A stretch of 38,583 bases of DNA from Mariniblastus sp. (GCA_028823415.1 JAPKBL010000043.1:1-38583); one strand, 5' to 3'. Shown: positions 26,082-36,016, counted from the first letter of the stretch. Notes: generated from the letters alone by a model not told the origin. Made by a program: numbers and translations.

Positions 26082-28103
26082 CTACCGTTTTTCGTTGGGC
26101 TGGGGTTCAAGTTCAGCGACCTGCTGGTAGACAGGCAGATATCGGTAATAGACCTCGAGGCTCAACGTCGCAATCGCTGTCGAATAAACCTGCCCCCCAT
26201 AGCCGCCCCACGTTCCATTGGCAGGCCAACTTCCGGCGTCCTCTCCGTCGCGGTTTTGAAGTGCCAACAATGTACCCTTGAGAGCCTTATTCCATCGCTC
26301 CCACCCTGCCCCACCGGCTTGGTACATTGCGAGCGTTCCATAATACCAATAGTAGAGATTGACTTGTTTTTCGTTGGGGAGATTCGACTCCATCTGCCGC
26401 TGTGCTTCCTCGAGGGCATCAGGCCCCACCGACTGATTTAGAATGTAACGGCATAGCAGTGCTTCGGCGGTCATTGGCGAACTCGCGCCTTGACCGGGTC
26501 GATAGGAGGCTAATCCTTGGTGTTGTCCGGAACTACAGGAATTCAAAAATCCCCGCATCAGTTTGAACGTTTTATCGGGAACGAGAATTCCGCCTAACCG
26601 AGCGCTGTGAAGTGCTAACACCTGCCAGCCAAATTGGCTCATATCGCCTGAATCGCCGGGAGCATAACGCCATCCGCCTTGGCGTCGATCCTGAGCATTG
26701 ATCGAATAGCTAACTCCTTTTCTAACCGCGCCGGCGAGACGCTGGTCTCCAGTCATTGCCAAAGCTTCGCTCAACGCCAGCAGCGACATACTATGGCAGT
26801 ACATTTTAGCAAATAGTTTCGCATCCCCCGAAAGATCACCATTCGGTTTTTGCTGCTTTACCAAAAATTCAAGTCCGCGAAGCACTTCCGTTTGGTATTG
26901 GCCTTCAAGATGTGACTCACCGCCAGCCAGAAACGCTAGTGTCGCCAGCGCCGTGATACCGTTATCAGCATTTGATCCGGCCCCTCCTCGATCCTCCCCA
27001 AGAACTCGATCCTCCCGACCTCCTCCTGAATTTCGCGAACTCCATCGTCCATCGGCCTCTTGGTGATCTGCAAGCCACTCCAAACCTAGCTCTACCGCTC
27101 GCTCGGTCTCAATCGAACCACCCCGTCGTTTGGCGATTTCGCTACGATTTTCTGACTTGCGAAGCGAGAATGCTGCGGGTAGCGGCAACCCATCCCCGAG
27201 CCTCCGAAGGCTTCCCTCAAGCACAACGCCATTAGCTTGTCTAAATCCGATGGGCAAATGCTGAATCGGATGGGTTGGAACTTGCGGCGCGTTTGGAACC
27301 GACTCTGGTGCCGATAAAAACTGAGAACGAGAATCAACTAGGTCGCTCACGAATGGAGTTACATTGGATTGGTCGAGATCAGCTAAGATCTTCTTTTCAA
27401 TAGTCGCCGCAGAATCGACGTGACTCTCAAGTGACTGCCGATCCATAGCTTGATCGGATTCAAACGGTAGGCCAGCACGGACATCCTGATTTTCCACCCC
27501 CCGCCGAGTAAACTCAATCGGTTTGGGTTCGATCGGATTTTTCATACTGGGAAAACTCTCGGATAGCTCGTCCGGAGTGTTTGAAAAATCACCTCGTTGA
27601 CCAAGAGAATCCTTCGAATTCATCGAAATTTCAGCTTTTTTTGAAATGACTTTCTCAGGAACACGATCAATTACTTTGCCCGAATATCCCTTTGCATCAA
27701 GTTGTGGGCGGGCTAACTCATCTTCGCTTGGAAGCGGCTGATCGACCACGAACTGTTTCATGTTTTTGGAACGCAGTTCCGAGGATTTAAGAATTTCAGA
27801 ACCGTCGATTAAATCGCCTGATTCCTCGGTTAAATTGACGCGAAATGGTGTGACTTCTCGATTCGCCACGGCCGGCGTCTCCAGTATCAACCACGTTCCC
27901 CACGCGTAAGCAAGTAAAAGAATATGTGCCACAAATGACAATATTACGCACTTCCAAACAGGACGCGAATGGCCCCACCTAGTCATCGCCAAGACGAGCA
28001 GAGAGACCGCTAAGACTCCTGAACCAATCAGCAGAAACCACTGCAAATTACCCGCCGGCAAAACGGCGGAGAGCAATTCAAGCTTGCTTGGAGAAAAATC
28101 CAT
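26082..28103 (-). CDS. Membrane protein with C-terminal alpha/alpha-toroid (prenyltransferase/squalene-cyclase-like) domain
   Basis: The 673-residue protein has two membrane segments near the N-terminus (about 20-42 and 52-74). A hydrophilic, low-conservation linker follows (about 80-330, rich in S, E, P and Q). From about 335 to 655 comes a toroid with repeats of the squalene-cyclase/prenyltransferase type: LGLEWLADHQEADGRWSS, VLRGLEFLVKQQKPNGDL, QGGWRYAPGDSGDMSQFG and ALQNRDGEDAGSWPANGTWG. I see no DxDD protonation motif, so squalene cyclase activity is unlikely. Such domains in planctomycetes are of unknown function. It is the last gene of the cluster, 89 nt downstream of exbD, and so is probably tied to the TolQ/ExbD proton channel. 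Confidence 0.82.
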   Translation of the reverse strand: MDFSPSKLELLSAVLPAGNLQWFLLIGSGVLAVSLLVLAMTRWGHSRPVWKCVILSFVAHILLLAYAWGTWLILETPAVANREVTPFRVNLTEESGDLIDGSEILKSSELRSKNMKQFVVDQPLPSEDELARPQLDAKGYSGKVIDRVPEKVISKKAEISMNSKDSLGQRGDFSNTPDELSESFPSMKNPIEPKPIEFTRRGVENQDVRAGLPFESDQAMDRQSLESHVDSAATIEKKILADLDQSNVTPFVSDLVDSRSQFLSAPESVPNAPQVPTHPIQHLPIGFRQANGVVLEGSLRRLGDGLPLPAAFSLRKSENRSEIAKRRGGSIETERAVELGLEWLADHQEADGRWSSRNSGGGREDRVLGEDRGGAGSNADNGITALATLAFLAGGESHLEGQYQTEVLRGLEFLVKQQKPNGDLSGDAKLFAKMYCHSMSLLALSEALAMTGDQRLAGAVRKGVSYSINAQDRRQGGWRYAPGDSGDMSQFGWQVLALHSARLGGILVPDKTFKLMRGFLNSCSSGQHQGLASYRPGQGASSPMTAEALLCRYILNQSVGPDALEEAQRQMESNLPNEKQVNLYYWYYGTLAMYQAGGAGWERWNKALKGTLLALQNRDGEDAGSWPANGTWGGYGGQVYSTAIATLSLEVYYRYLPVYQQVAELEPQPNEKR

Positions 28104-28192
28104 CTTTCTAAATCCAATAATATCGTTGAGGTCGGTAAAGGACCATGACGTAGTACTTTTTCAACTCACTAAAAACACCCGATCGCCGCAAA

Positions 28193-28618
28193 TCAACGCC
28201 TCACGACAGATCGAACCGAAATATTCAAATCAGAAATTCCCGCTTTCTGACAGGTGGCAAAAACGTTTGCAACACTCCCATACTGGCTCGCCTCATCACC
28301 ACGGATGACCACCCCCAGTTTCTTATACTGCTGCCTCGCAGTAACTAAATCCTCTTGAAGTTGTTTCAGTGAAACGAATTTCTTATCAAGAACGATTCGT
28401 CCGTCGGCGTGGACGTTTATGACCCGTTTCCTAGGAGCCGTTGTCAGCGCTGCGACACCACTGACAGCGGGTACCTTAATCGAAATATCCCGTTCTAGAT
28501 CATTGAGCTCACTGAACTTCGTCCCAACCATGAAGAAAATGATTAGTAAAAAGACGATATCAATCATCGGTGTCAGATTAATCGACGACTGGTCATCCGG
28601 CTGTGTTTTTAATGGCAT
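28193..28618 (-). CDS. exbD: ExbD/TolR-family proton-channel subunit
   Basis: The 141-residue inner-membrane protein has a short cytoplasmic N-terminus, one membrane helix (about 18-38, PMIDIVFLLIIFFMVG) with the conserved proton-carrying Asp (D20), and a periplasmic domain (VINVHADGRIVLDKK ... GVVIRGDEASQYGSVANVF) of the ExbD/TolR fold. A consensus AGGAGG lies 8 nt before the ATG. It begins 17 nt after the TolQ/ExbB-like gene on the same strand. Together these use the proton gradient to drive outer-membrane or periplasmic processes. It ends in TGA, the only intact gene in this window that does apart from the candidate selenoprotein's disputed first UGA. Confidence 0.95.
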   Translation of the reverse strand: MPLKTQPDDQSSINLTPMIDIVFLLIIFFMVGTKFSELNDLERDISIKVPAVSGVAALTTAPRKRVINVHADGRIVLDKKFVSLKQLQEDLVTARQQYKKLGVVIRGDEASQYGSVANVFATCQKAGISDLNISVRSVVRR

Positions 28619-28635
28619 CTCGCAACCTCCTTCAT

Positions 28636-29511
28636 TTAGGCAGCCTGTTTCACAGGATCACGCTCAAGAATGGCTTCCGCGGAAATCAAATTAACAACCT
28701 TCATTCCGAGTTCGTCAATTTCCATCACATGTTTATCCACTCGACTGCAGAAAAAGATGTAGGCAATGAGCGCCGGAATTGCGACAGTAAGACCTGCTGC
28801 CGTCGTCAATAATGCCTGGCTGATTCCTGTTGCAATTAACGCCTTCGGATCCGTCGCTGCGGAACTTACTGTCGCAATGGAATCGAAGGCATGAATCATC
28901 CCGAGAACCGTTCCTAGCAAACCGAGTAGAGGACATACCGTTGCAACACCATTTATCAATCGCAAGTACCGTCTCAGATGATTGGACGACCGCTCTCCTT
29001 CGTCCAACACGGATTGCTCAATTTCGATCGCGGAGCGCCCCCATTTTAGGACACCCGCTCGAAAGACATTGGCCATCGGGCTATTGTCTCTTTCACAGAT
29101 CTTCAGTGCCGTTTCTCGATCGAGATCACCTTCTCTTAATTGCTCAAGGAAGCGTTTTGTAAACGGGCCAGGAATGATCCGACCCTTCCTCAAACCAATC
29201 AGTCGCTCAAAAACAAACACCACCAAAATAAATGAGCAGATACCGATTGGAATCATCAATGGGCCTCCACTTTTGGCGATATCGGTCAAACGACGCGTCC
29301 CGGAAATAACCTGATTAGAAGCTTCAAACTCAAGGGCAGATTCACCTTGGCTATTCGCTCCAGTTACCTCACTGACTGGACTCAGGGTTTCAAACCCACT
29401 GCCAGGCTCTTGCGCCGAAAGCTCGCCAAAGGAGCATATCCCCACAAGCATCGCGACAATACTGGATAAAAAAAATAAACGTCGCTGATTCAAACTGGAA
29501 CGTAATTTCAT
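28636..29511 (-). CDS. TolQ/ExbB/MotA-family proton-channel protein
   Basis: Inner-membrane partner of ExbD. ATG 29511 has GAGGA at 6 nt; the ATG two codons earlier (29517) is too close to it. The 291-residue protein starts with a signal peptide-like segment (about 12-33, LFFLSSIVAMLVGICSFG) and an extra periplasmic stretch. It then has three membrane helices: PLMIPIGICSFILVVFVFERLIGL, then VCPLLGLLGTVLGMIHAFDSI, and ALLTTAAGLTVAIPALIAYIFF. The last two pore helices carry the family motifs GLLGTVLGMI and GLTVAIPA. It is translated 98 nt after the giant TPR gene and 17 nt before exbD. A 10-bp palindrome, ACCCGCGGGT, lies upstream at 29535-29544. Confidence 0.93.
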   Translation of the reverse strand: MKLRSSLNQRRLFFLSSIVAMLVGICSFGELSAQEPGSGFETLSPVSEVTGANSQGESALEFEASNQVISGTRRLTDIAKSGGPLMIPIGICSFILVVFVFERLIGLRKGRIIPGPFTKRFLEQLREGDLDRETALKICERDNSPMANVFRAGVLKWGRSAIEIEQSVLDEGERSSNHLRRYLRLINGVATVCPLLGLLGTVLGMIHAFDSIATVSSAATDPKALIATGISQALLTTAAGLTVAIPALIAYIFFCSRVDKHVMEIDELGMKVVNLISAEAILERDPVKQAA

Positions 29512-29609
29512 CTTCATTCCTCACACTAGTTAATACCCGCGGGTTACCGTCGAAACCCGTGAATTCAAAGGGTTGATGGGGAAAATCACACCACCAACGA
29601 AAGGTTCCA

Positions 29610-32600
29610 CTAACGGTCGCGGGTTGTTTTAAGTTGCCCGGCTACTTCAGCATCGTTGTGTTCAGGCTTGGCGTTCATAATGGCAAGTCGTTTCTTTGCA
29701 TCGACGGTAAATTCTGACTCCGGAAAGCCCTCTACCAAGCGTTTGTATAACTTGACCGCATTTCGTTTATTGTCTAACAACTCTTGGCACTTCCCTGCTT
29801 GCAGCAACGCAGCACCTCTCCAGTAGCGATACGCAAACAGCGAATCGACTTTATGATAAGCACGCACCGCTTTTGCGTATTCTTCTTGATGGAAGAACGT
29901 TTCGCCAATTCTCCACTGAGCCATCGCCGCGGTTTCCGTGGCGCCACCGATTTCCGAAGCAACAATGGACTCATAAACTGATCGAGCATCAGACAAACGC
30001 CCTTCATCTTCTCGGTGCCTACCGATCACAAAATCAAATTCATAAGCCATTTTAAACTGAGGGCAGGATTCTTTCGATTGAATTGCAAGTTCGCAGGCTT
30101 CCTCCCAGCGGTTCAAGTATCCCAAACACTGGGCTCGACGAAGCAACACCCATGGTTCTAAACTTGATTCAATCGGTTGTGTGACCGGATTCAATTCGGA
30201 AAACTGTCGCAATGAGTCGTCATACTTTTTCTGCCGATAGAGAGACTCTGCAAGCCAATACTTTGTTTTCGCATGGGCTCTCGGCTTGTTTCCTGCTTCC
30301 TTCAACCGCAATTGGACGGATCGGATTGAGTCGGTGAAATCACCCCAATTCCCTTCGCTGACGGTAAATTCTGCGTACAACGACATGACCTTCGAAAGCA
30401 ACTCGTCCTGTATTTCCTCTACCTTGACGAGCTGTAATATTAGGCTTTCCGCTGATTCCAATTCGCCGTTTTTATAATTCGCGACCGCCACTCGATAGGC
30501 CGAGTCAGACCAATATTTACTATCGGGATAGTCGTTGGCGATCTCTTGAAACGCGGCCTGCCCTTCTTCTTTTCGGTCGAGATCTACCAAGATCCAGGCA
30601 AGTAAATAAAGCGCTTCATCATCTTGGTTTGTTGTTTGATCCGATTGCAAATAATAATCAATCAAGGATTCAGCCTCTTCCAAATCCGGTACCGTTCCAA
30701 TTTGCTGCAAAACATAAGCTTTGCGGAGCCGAGCGATATTTCCCATGCTCGATTCACCCTGCTCGCGGATGACCAAATCATAAATCTCTGACGCCTCTTC
30801 AAACTCGTCATGTTCCTCGCAATATTTCCCACGAGCCAAAGCCGCTTCCAGACCGAATTTACTGTTAGGAAATTCAGTCAACAATCGCTCGAATATGCGA
30901 TTCGCTTCGCCAGTATCATTTGACTTCATCTTAAGCCAGGCCAATCCAGAGAGCCCTCGGGCAATCGTCTCTTGCTTCCTTCCCTCCTCAGTCATTAACC
31001 CAAACCAAGTCTCAGCAATGTTGGTCTTCCCTGCGGCATATGATTTCTCGGCGACAAAAGCCAATGTCGTTTCAAATAGTGTTTCACTCGATGCCTGCGC
31101 CTTAAGATTCGCCACCTGCGTTTCCACTTGATCCCACTGACCAGTTTCCGCCAAACAAATCGCCATTTCAGCCATCGCTCGACTGGATTCATCTCCCGTT
31201 TTTTCAAGCGACAAATAGCCGCGATAGTGAGGGATGGCGTCGGCATACTTCCCTAGACCGTAAAATGTGGTTGCACTGGCTATTTGATAATTGGGCAGTA
31301 GTTCCTTAAGCATTCCATCCACTGCAATTTTTTTAAGCTCAATGTCCGAATTCTCAAATTCTTCAACACCGAGGTGAGCCAGAGCTTTTAGATAATGCCA
31401 AGTTGAATCACGGGCCGTATTACCCGAGTATTTATCTAGTAAGTCACGAAAGATGTTTATGGCAGTCTGATATTCCTCAGCTGAATAGTGGATCCGCCCC
31501 TCGAGTTCCAGAATCTCCGGCATCAACTGGCTATCTCCGTAGTCGACACGAAACGTATCGATAAGACGAAGCGCAGACGCTGTATCCTCGCCCTTCACAT
31601 CTATTTCAAGCGACTGTCGCATGGCGTCATCGGCAAGTTGATTTTTTGGATAGCGTTCCCAAATCCTCTTAAGCCATGCCTTGGCAACTTCGGGTTGCCC
31701 AATTCGATCTGCTGCAATCGCGCCATCAAACCAAATGGCCACTTGGACTCGCTCCTGGCAGTTGGACTCAAAAACCTCTTTAAGCAAAACCAATGCCTCT
31801 GAATATTCGCTCCGCTCATTATGACTTCTCGCAAGCCAATAAGTTGCTTCTACCTTGAAGCTCTCAGACTCAGCCAACGAAATCGCGGTTCGAAAACTGG
31901 CCTTAGCAGTATCAAACTCTCGCCTTCCTAAAAAGATAATTCCAAGCTGTAGATTTGAATCTGCCAACAATCCATCACATTTCTGAGTGATCAAAAACTG
32001 AAAAAACTTGACCGCATCTTCTTCATGCCCCAACACTTGAAGTGACTTGGCCAATCCTAAACGACAATTGTTCGACATTGAACTGGTTGGATAAATCCTA
32101 AGCGCAGTCTCAAAGGCCCGCTTCGCCAGTTGGGGCTCTTCGTTGATTAGTCGAATTTCACCAAGATACGCGAGGGCGTACTCGTTCAAGTCATGCTGGG
32201 AATGATTGAGGATGAAATCTTCTAGCGAACGAATCGCCACATCATAATTTGATAAACGATACGCAGACTCACCCAACCGGAATGCAGCTCGGGAGCGATA
32301 GATATGCCGTGGGTTCTCTTGAATAAAATTCTGATACGCCCGAAAAGCACTTTGGTACTCCTCTTGTTGCATCAAAATTTCAGCAATAAAGAACTTTGAG
32401 GTTTCCGATTCCGCAGACCCCGGAAACTGACGGATTAGTTCGCCGAATGCCTCAATCGCTTCATCCCAATTTCCTTGAGTGTAGTGATTTGCAGCGATCG
32501 CGTATTCAACCGGAGCAGTTTGCGCTAGGCCAAATGTCGGCGACGCAAAAAACAACGCGATCCCGAAAATTAGTTTCAAATAGATTCGCAAATACGAACT

Positions 32601-32621
32601 CTGCTCAAATTTATCGTTCAT
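29610..32621 (-). CDS. Giant exported TPR protein of the TolQ/ExbD cluster
   Basis: This 1003-residue protein has a short N-terminal hydrophilic stretch, then a hydrophobic export signal (about 12-33, YLKLIFGIALFFASPTFGLA) ending before AQTAPVEYA, so it is periplasmic. Nearly the whole rest is tetratricopeptide repeats of the BamD/YbgF (CpoB) kind: NWDEAIEAFGELIRQFPGS, EEYQSAFRAYQNFIQENP, KRAFETALRIYPTSS, AKAWLKRIWERYPKN, ANRIFERLLTEFPNSKFG and AVKLYKRLVEGFPESEF, among roughly twenty. CpoB/YbgF is the TPR partner of the Tol-Pal system, so a link to the downstream proton channel is plausible. No catalytic motif is seen. It heads the four-gene minus-strand cluster. Confidence 0.88.
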   Translation of the reverse strand: MNDKFEQSSYLRIYLKLIFGIALFFASPTFGLAQTAPVEYAIAANHYTQGNWDEAIEAFGELIRQFPGSAESETSKFFIAEILMQQEEYQSAFRAYQNFIQENPRHIYRSRAAFRLGESAYRLSNYDVAIRSLEDFILNHSQHDLNEYALAYLGEIRLINEEPQLAKRAFETALRIYPTSSMSNNCRLGLAKSLQVLGHEEDAVKFFQFLITQKCDGLLADSNLQLGIIFLGRREFDTAKASFRTAISLAESESFKVEATYWLARSHNERSEYSEALVLLKEVFESNCQERVQVAIWFDGAIAADRIGQPEVAKAWLKRIWERYPKNQLADDAMRQSLEIDVKGEDTASALRLIDTFRVDYGDSQLMPEILELEGRIHYSAEEYQTAINIFRDLLDKYSGNTARDSTWHYLKALAHLGVEEFENSDIELKKIAVDGMLKELLPNYQIASATTFYGLGKYADAIPHYRGYLSLEKTGDESSRAMAEMAICLAETGQWDQVETQVANLKAQASSETLFETTLAFVAEKSYAAGKTNIAETWFGLMTEEGRKQETIARGLSGLAWLKMKSNDTGEANRIFERLLTEFPNSKFGLEAALARGKYCEEHDEFEEASEIYDLVIREQGESSMGNIARLRKAYVLQQIGTVPDLEEAESLIDYYLQSDQTTNQDDEALYLLAWILVDLDRKEEGQAAFQEIANDYPDSKYWSDSAYRVAVANYKNGELESAESLILQLVKVEEIQDELLSKVMSLYAEFTVSEGNWGDFTDSIRSVQLRLKEAGNKPRAHAKTKYWLAESLYRQKKYDDSLRQFSELNPVTQPIESSLEPWVLLRRAQCLGYLNRWEEACELAIQSKESCPQFKMAYEFDFVIGRHREDEGRLSDARSVYESIVASEIGGATETAAMAQWRIGETFFHQEEYAKAVRAYHKVDSLFAYRYWRGAALLQAGKCQELLDNKRNAVKLYKRLVEGFPESEFTVDAKKRLAIMNAKPEHNDAEVAGQLKTTRDR

Positions 32622-32999
32622 AGTATGTTAGCCCGCACGAACGCTTCAGTTCGGCTATGGATTGCGGAAACCAGATAACGACAACTCCCTTGTCAATCGA
32701 CAATGGGGTAGGAAATCTCTGGCATCTAGTGGATTGGAGACCAATTCAGACCGCGCTCGACGCGCGATCGTCCATCCTCAACATCGACGCGGGCGAGAGT
32801 AGGACTAGACCGGATATTGATCGCTAGCATTCGCCGAAGGCGTCGAGGCTGGTGAAGTCTTCCGGTTTGAGAAGCAGGGTAATTTGAAAATCACCCTGAG
32901 CGGAGGATTCCGCCGTCGCAGACGCCGCATGCAACCGCAGTGTAACTAGGGGGCGCGGTATTATCTTGTCGAATTTCAGATCAGCTAGATAGGGAAACT
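32622..32999. other. Intergenic region with a possible remnant or small coding frame
   Basis: The 378 nt lie between greA and the giant TPR gene, both minus strand. From just past the greA stop to a TAG at 32824-32826 the minus strand has an open frame with protein-like composition, ending LLLKPEDFTSLDAFGEC. It has no ATG or GTG start; TTG would give 34 residues. Several small inverted repeats are present, for example CGCC-GAA-GGCG at about 32832, GCGGA/TCCGC at about 32899, and CAGGGT/ACCCTG at about 32875. It may be a decayed gene end or a structured repeat. Nothing else was recognised. Confidence 0.3.
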
Positions 33000-33476
33000 T
33001 TAAGAGTCGTAAGTGATTTCGAGCACTTTGAACTGGAGAGTACCTTTGGGTACTTCGATTTTCGCAAATTCACCCACTTTTTTCCCTAGCAATCCCCGCC
33101 CGATCGGGCTGGTGATCAGATATTTTCCGGCATCGTAATCTTCATCACCATCGCCGACGAGTGTAATCTCTTCCTCGTCATCGATATCGACATCCAAGAC
33201 TTTGACGGTCGCTCCAAACGCTACCTGATCTCTTGGAATCTGATTGGGATCAACAATTTGTGCGCGAGACAGTCTCGATTTTAATTCTGAGATCTTACGA
33301 TGAAGATGGGACTGATTTTCGCGCTGGGCGTGGTATTCAGCGTTCTCTTTAAGATCCCCTTCGGCGCGAGCTTCTGCAATTTTCTCCGCGATTGCAGGCA
33401 TTTGCACGTTTTCCATCTCGTCAATTTCAGCCTTACGCTTGTTGTAGGCTTGCTGTGTCATGGGGACGCGTTCCAC
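33000..33476 (-). CDS. greA: Transcription elongation factor GreA
   Basis: GreA rescues backtracked RNA polymerase by stimulating transcript cleavage. The 158-residue protein has the N-terminal coiled coil with the tip-region signature [18 protein letters not shown], whose D and E residues coordinate the cleavage Mg2+. Its C-terminal FKBP-like domain has [25 protein letters not shown] and [12 protein letters not shown]-type sequence (here [15 protein letters not shown]). The start is a GTG at 33476, clearly set by AGGAGA 7 nt upstream. The inner ATG at 33461 lacks such a site. It is flanked by a terminator on the upstream side and stands alone. Confidence 0.95.
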   Translation of the reverse strand: MERVPMTQQAYNKRKAEIDEMENVQMPAIAEKIAEARAEGDLKENAEYHAQRENQSHLHRKISELKSRLSRAQIVDPNQIPRDQVAFGATVKVLDVDIDDEEEITLVGDGDEDYDAGKYLITSPIGRGLLGKKVGEFAKIEVPKGTLQFKVLEITYDS

Positions 33477-33520
33477 TTTGATCTCTCCTGCTCACGACAT
33501 CTAACTTGATACTACAAAAT

Positions 33521-33560
33521 TAAAAAAAGACTACGACCTGTCCATCTAGCAGACAGGTCG
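33521..33560 (-). terminator. Intrinsic terminator after the M50-HlyD gene
   Basis: On the minus strand CGACCTGTC and GACAGGTCG (33552-33560 and 33534-33542) form a perfect 9-bp stem with a 9-nt loop, followed 5 nt later by a run of seven T residues (33523-33529). It separates the M50-HlyD gene from greA. Confidence 0.85.
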
Positions 33561-33732
33561 CATTCAAGAATCATTATGTAACATTCCGCCGAATTAAGCA
33601 ACTAGCAGAGTCAACCATGAATCCCAAAACTTCGTGTTTACCGACTATATTTTGTGGAATAGGGACGTAAGCCTCAACTCGCCAACTCAGTTGCATCCGG
33701 TTTTATCGTTCCCATTTAACGAAAACTCCCTC

Positions 33733-35982
33733 CTACAATTCGAATTGAAAGGTCTCATTGACAAGTCGGACGATCCTCTGCCCAATCGTCTTCCAACCGA
33801 CGCGCACTTTGGCGTGACCGGTGCTACCGGGAAGAATCGTACGGTCTGAATTTGCGAGTGGAACGCTGACGCGATATTTTGTACTCGCTGGCACTAAGCG
33901 ACCATCGCCATCGGACTCAGCGACGATTCCGCCGCCATGCTTGCCAGATAGCGCCGGTGGTAATTCGACGAGTTCGCTGGGTGAGATCCGCTCCGTGACC
34001 GAATGAAAAATGGTTCCGGGAATCTGATTCAAACACAACTCAACATTTTGGCGTTGTTGAATAAATTCAATCGCTGATTGGTCCACCACCAGTACAGCCT
34101 CCATCTTTTCCCAATCGGGCACAATCTGGCCGACAAAAGTTCCCGACTCAAGATAAGCCCCAAGATTCTTGTGATCCAATGGAGTTCCAATCCAATTGCC
34201 AAGCTCGTTCTGACCATTACCCTTGTCCCGCACCCGCTGAGGGGCAATCAAGTATCCTGAAATCGGCGCCCGAATTGAGAGCCTTTCCCGATCCATTAAT
34301 TTCCGTTCATAACTAGCATTGGAAGCCTGAACCGCAACTTCCGCAGATTGCAATCCTTGAGAAAAGGCGGCATCCAGTGCTTCCGATTGCCTGATGTTTT
34401 CCAAACGCACATACGAGGTAGCGAGCTGCGTTTTCATGCCAGCCAACTGAACTTCGAGTTGCTTGCTGCTAAGTTCAATTAACCTCTGCCCTTCCTCCAC
34501 ATACACATTGGGCTCTACATCCACTTGGTTCAGCACCCCCTCCACGTCGACGTAGACATTTCTTACATCTTGGGGCTGAACGTAAAATTTGCAATGCACG
34601 TAGTGCGGTAGTGGAAGCGCGAGAACACCTATAAAAAGAACCCCAAAGCCAACCGTAGAAACAATTACGTTTGCTCGTTTGACCATACCTAACCTCCCTG
34701 GAACAGCAAAGAAACGAAAGAGTCTAAACAGTGGAATACCGACTAACCCGTAGATTGCCGACACAGCGATCAACTGCCCGATGACCTTAAATCCATAGGG
34801 TTCGAGCACGCGGTAGACAAACCAAAAAATCGAAAATGTAATCAACCACCGATAGGCGGCAGCGGCCACACTATAGATCGCGAAGAACCATCTATTTCGT
34901 GTGGGCAAAAATGGATCCGACCGCGTTTCCATCCCTAAAAAGATCGTTCCACAGGTACGTTGCAAAATAGCCGTCGCCTTGGAGCGAAGATTTGGAATTT
35001 CGATCAAATCAGAAAGAACGTAGTAACCATCGTATCGCAGTAAGGGGTTTGCATTAAACAGCAACGTACTTACCGAACAAATGAAAATCACATTTAACGC
35101 AAGCTGGTTTACTAGGCCCGGATGGCTGAACCACCAGACAAAAACCGCAAGCGACGCCAAAATGAACTCAACATAAATCCCAGCAGCTGCGATCATTGCC
35201 CGCTTCCATTTGTTATTCAGCAGCCAGGAATCACTTACATTGACGTATAGACAGGGCGTTAATACCAACAGCATTAAACCCATCTCATGACACTCGCCTC
35301 CGTATCGCTTACAGGCCAATCCATGCCCAAATTCGTGCAGAATTTTTGTGATGGCCAGAACGAGAGCTAACCAGATCCAATTACTCGATGCGAAAAAACT
35401 CGCAAACGATGGTAGTTTATTTTGAAACGTTTCGAACTGGGTGAACACTAAGATCATGGCCGCCAACCACAAGAGCAGCGTTGCAACGAACGCCGGCAAT
35501 GAAAAAAACCAGCCGATGTAACCGTTTAACCACCCTAGCAAACGGTCTGGATCAAACCCTCGGTAACGAATCGCCAACACGTTCGTCAAAGATTGGAAAT
35601 TTTCCTGTTTCCGATTATCCCGGCCACGTTTTACCAACTCGTTGCCCTGAAACGCCGCATCAGAAATCAAAAGAGAATTTCGATGAAGCATGCTAATAAA
35701 TTGATAGATCTCTTGGGTCGTGATCTTTTGCGGCGCGAACCGCGCGTCGAATTTTGATTTGACAGTTTCCAAACTAACGCGGCCATCCAGCAACTCAAAG
35801 AGCATGAACTCCTCTTCCTCAAAACGATAATACTTCATCGTTAGCGGATCTTTGATGACAACGCAGTCGCGTCCCTGAAACTGTTGCCGCTGAACTGTGA
35901 CGTCGGTGCGAGTGTGCATTGGCAACGGTCGACTAACGATCGTTGGGGTGGCTTGGTCACTTCTCCGGTGCGTCGGCGACAT
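33733..35982 (-). CDS. PqqD-like / M50 metallopeptidase / HlyD fusion membrane protein
   Basis: The 749-residue protein joins three modules. Residues 25-115 look like a PqqD-type peptide-binding fold (YYRFEEEEFMLFELLDGRVSLE). Residues 150-470 form a polytopic M50 (site-2-protease) domain with the zinc motif HEFGH near 216-220 and the partner NANPLLRYDGYY near 310-318. Residues 480-745 form a HlyD/membrane-fusion arm with a lipoyl-like half (GVLNQVDVEPNVYVEEGQRL), a coiled-coil hairpin and IRAPISGYLIAPQ. In planctomycetes such proteins occur beside HlyD exporters. A role in processing and exporting a peptide or natural product is plausible but not shown. GGAG lies 10 nt before the ATG. It begins 34 nt after the gene at 36017. 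Confidence 0.88.
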   Translation of the reverse strand: MSPTHRRSDQATPTIVSRPLPMHTRTDVTVQRQQFQGRDCVVIKDPLTMKYYRFEEEEFMLFELLDGRVSLETVKSKFDARFAPQKITTQEIYQFISMLHRNSLLISDAAFQGNELVKRGRDNRKQENFQSLTNVLAIRYRGFDPDRLLGWLNGYIGWFFSLPAFVATLLLWLAAMILVFTQFETFQNKLPSFASFFASSNWIWLALVLAITKILHEFGHGLACKRYGGECHEMGLMLLVLTPCLYVNVSDSWLLNNKWKRAMIAAAGIYVEFILASLAVFVWWFSHPGLVNQLALNVIFICSVSTLLFNANPLLRYDGYYVLSDLIEIPNLRSKATAILQRTCGTIFLGMETRSDPFLPTRNRWFFAIYSVAAAAYRWLITFSIFWFVYRVLEPYGFKVIGQLIAVSAIYGLVGIPLFRLFRFFAVPGRLGMVKRANVIVSTVGFGVLFIGVLALPLPHYVHCKFYVQPQDVRNVYVDVEGVLNQVDVEPNVYVEEGQRLIELSSKQLEVQLAGMKTQLATSYVRLENIRQSEALDAAFSQGLQSAEVAVQASNASYERKLMDRERLSIRAPISGYLIAPQRVRDKGNGQNELGNWIGTPLDHKNLGAYLESGTFVGQIVPDWEKMEAVLVVDQSAIEFIQQRQNVELCLNQIPGTIFHSVTERISPSELVELPPALSGKHGGGIVAESDGDGRLVPASTKYRVSVPLANSDRTILPGSTGHAKVRVGWKTIGQRIVRLVNETFQFEL

Positions 35983-36016
35983 GAAAATAGAGCTCCAGAA
36001 TTATCCTAATTAAATA

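Noticed and set aside
28193-28195. TGA at the end of exbD as a possible selenocysteine codon.
   Set aside because: ExbD is full length there, the frame closes after seven further codons and no GGUC-type hairpin follows.
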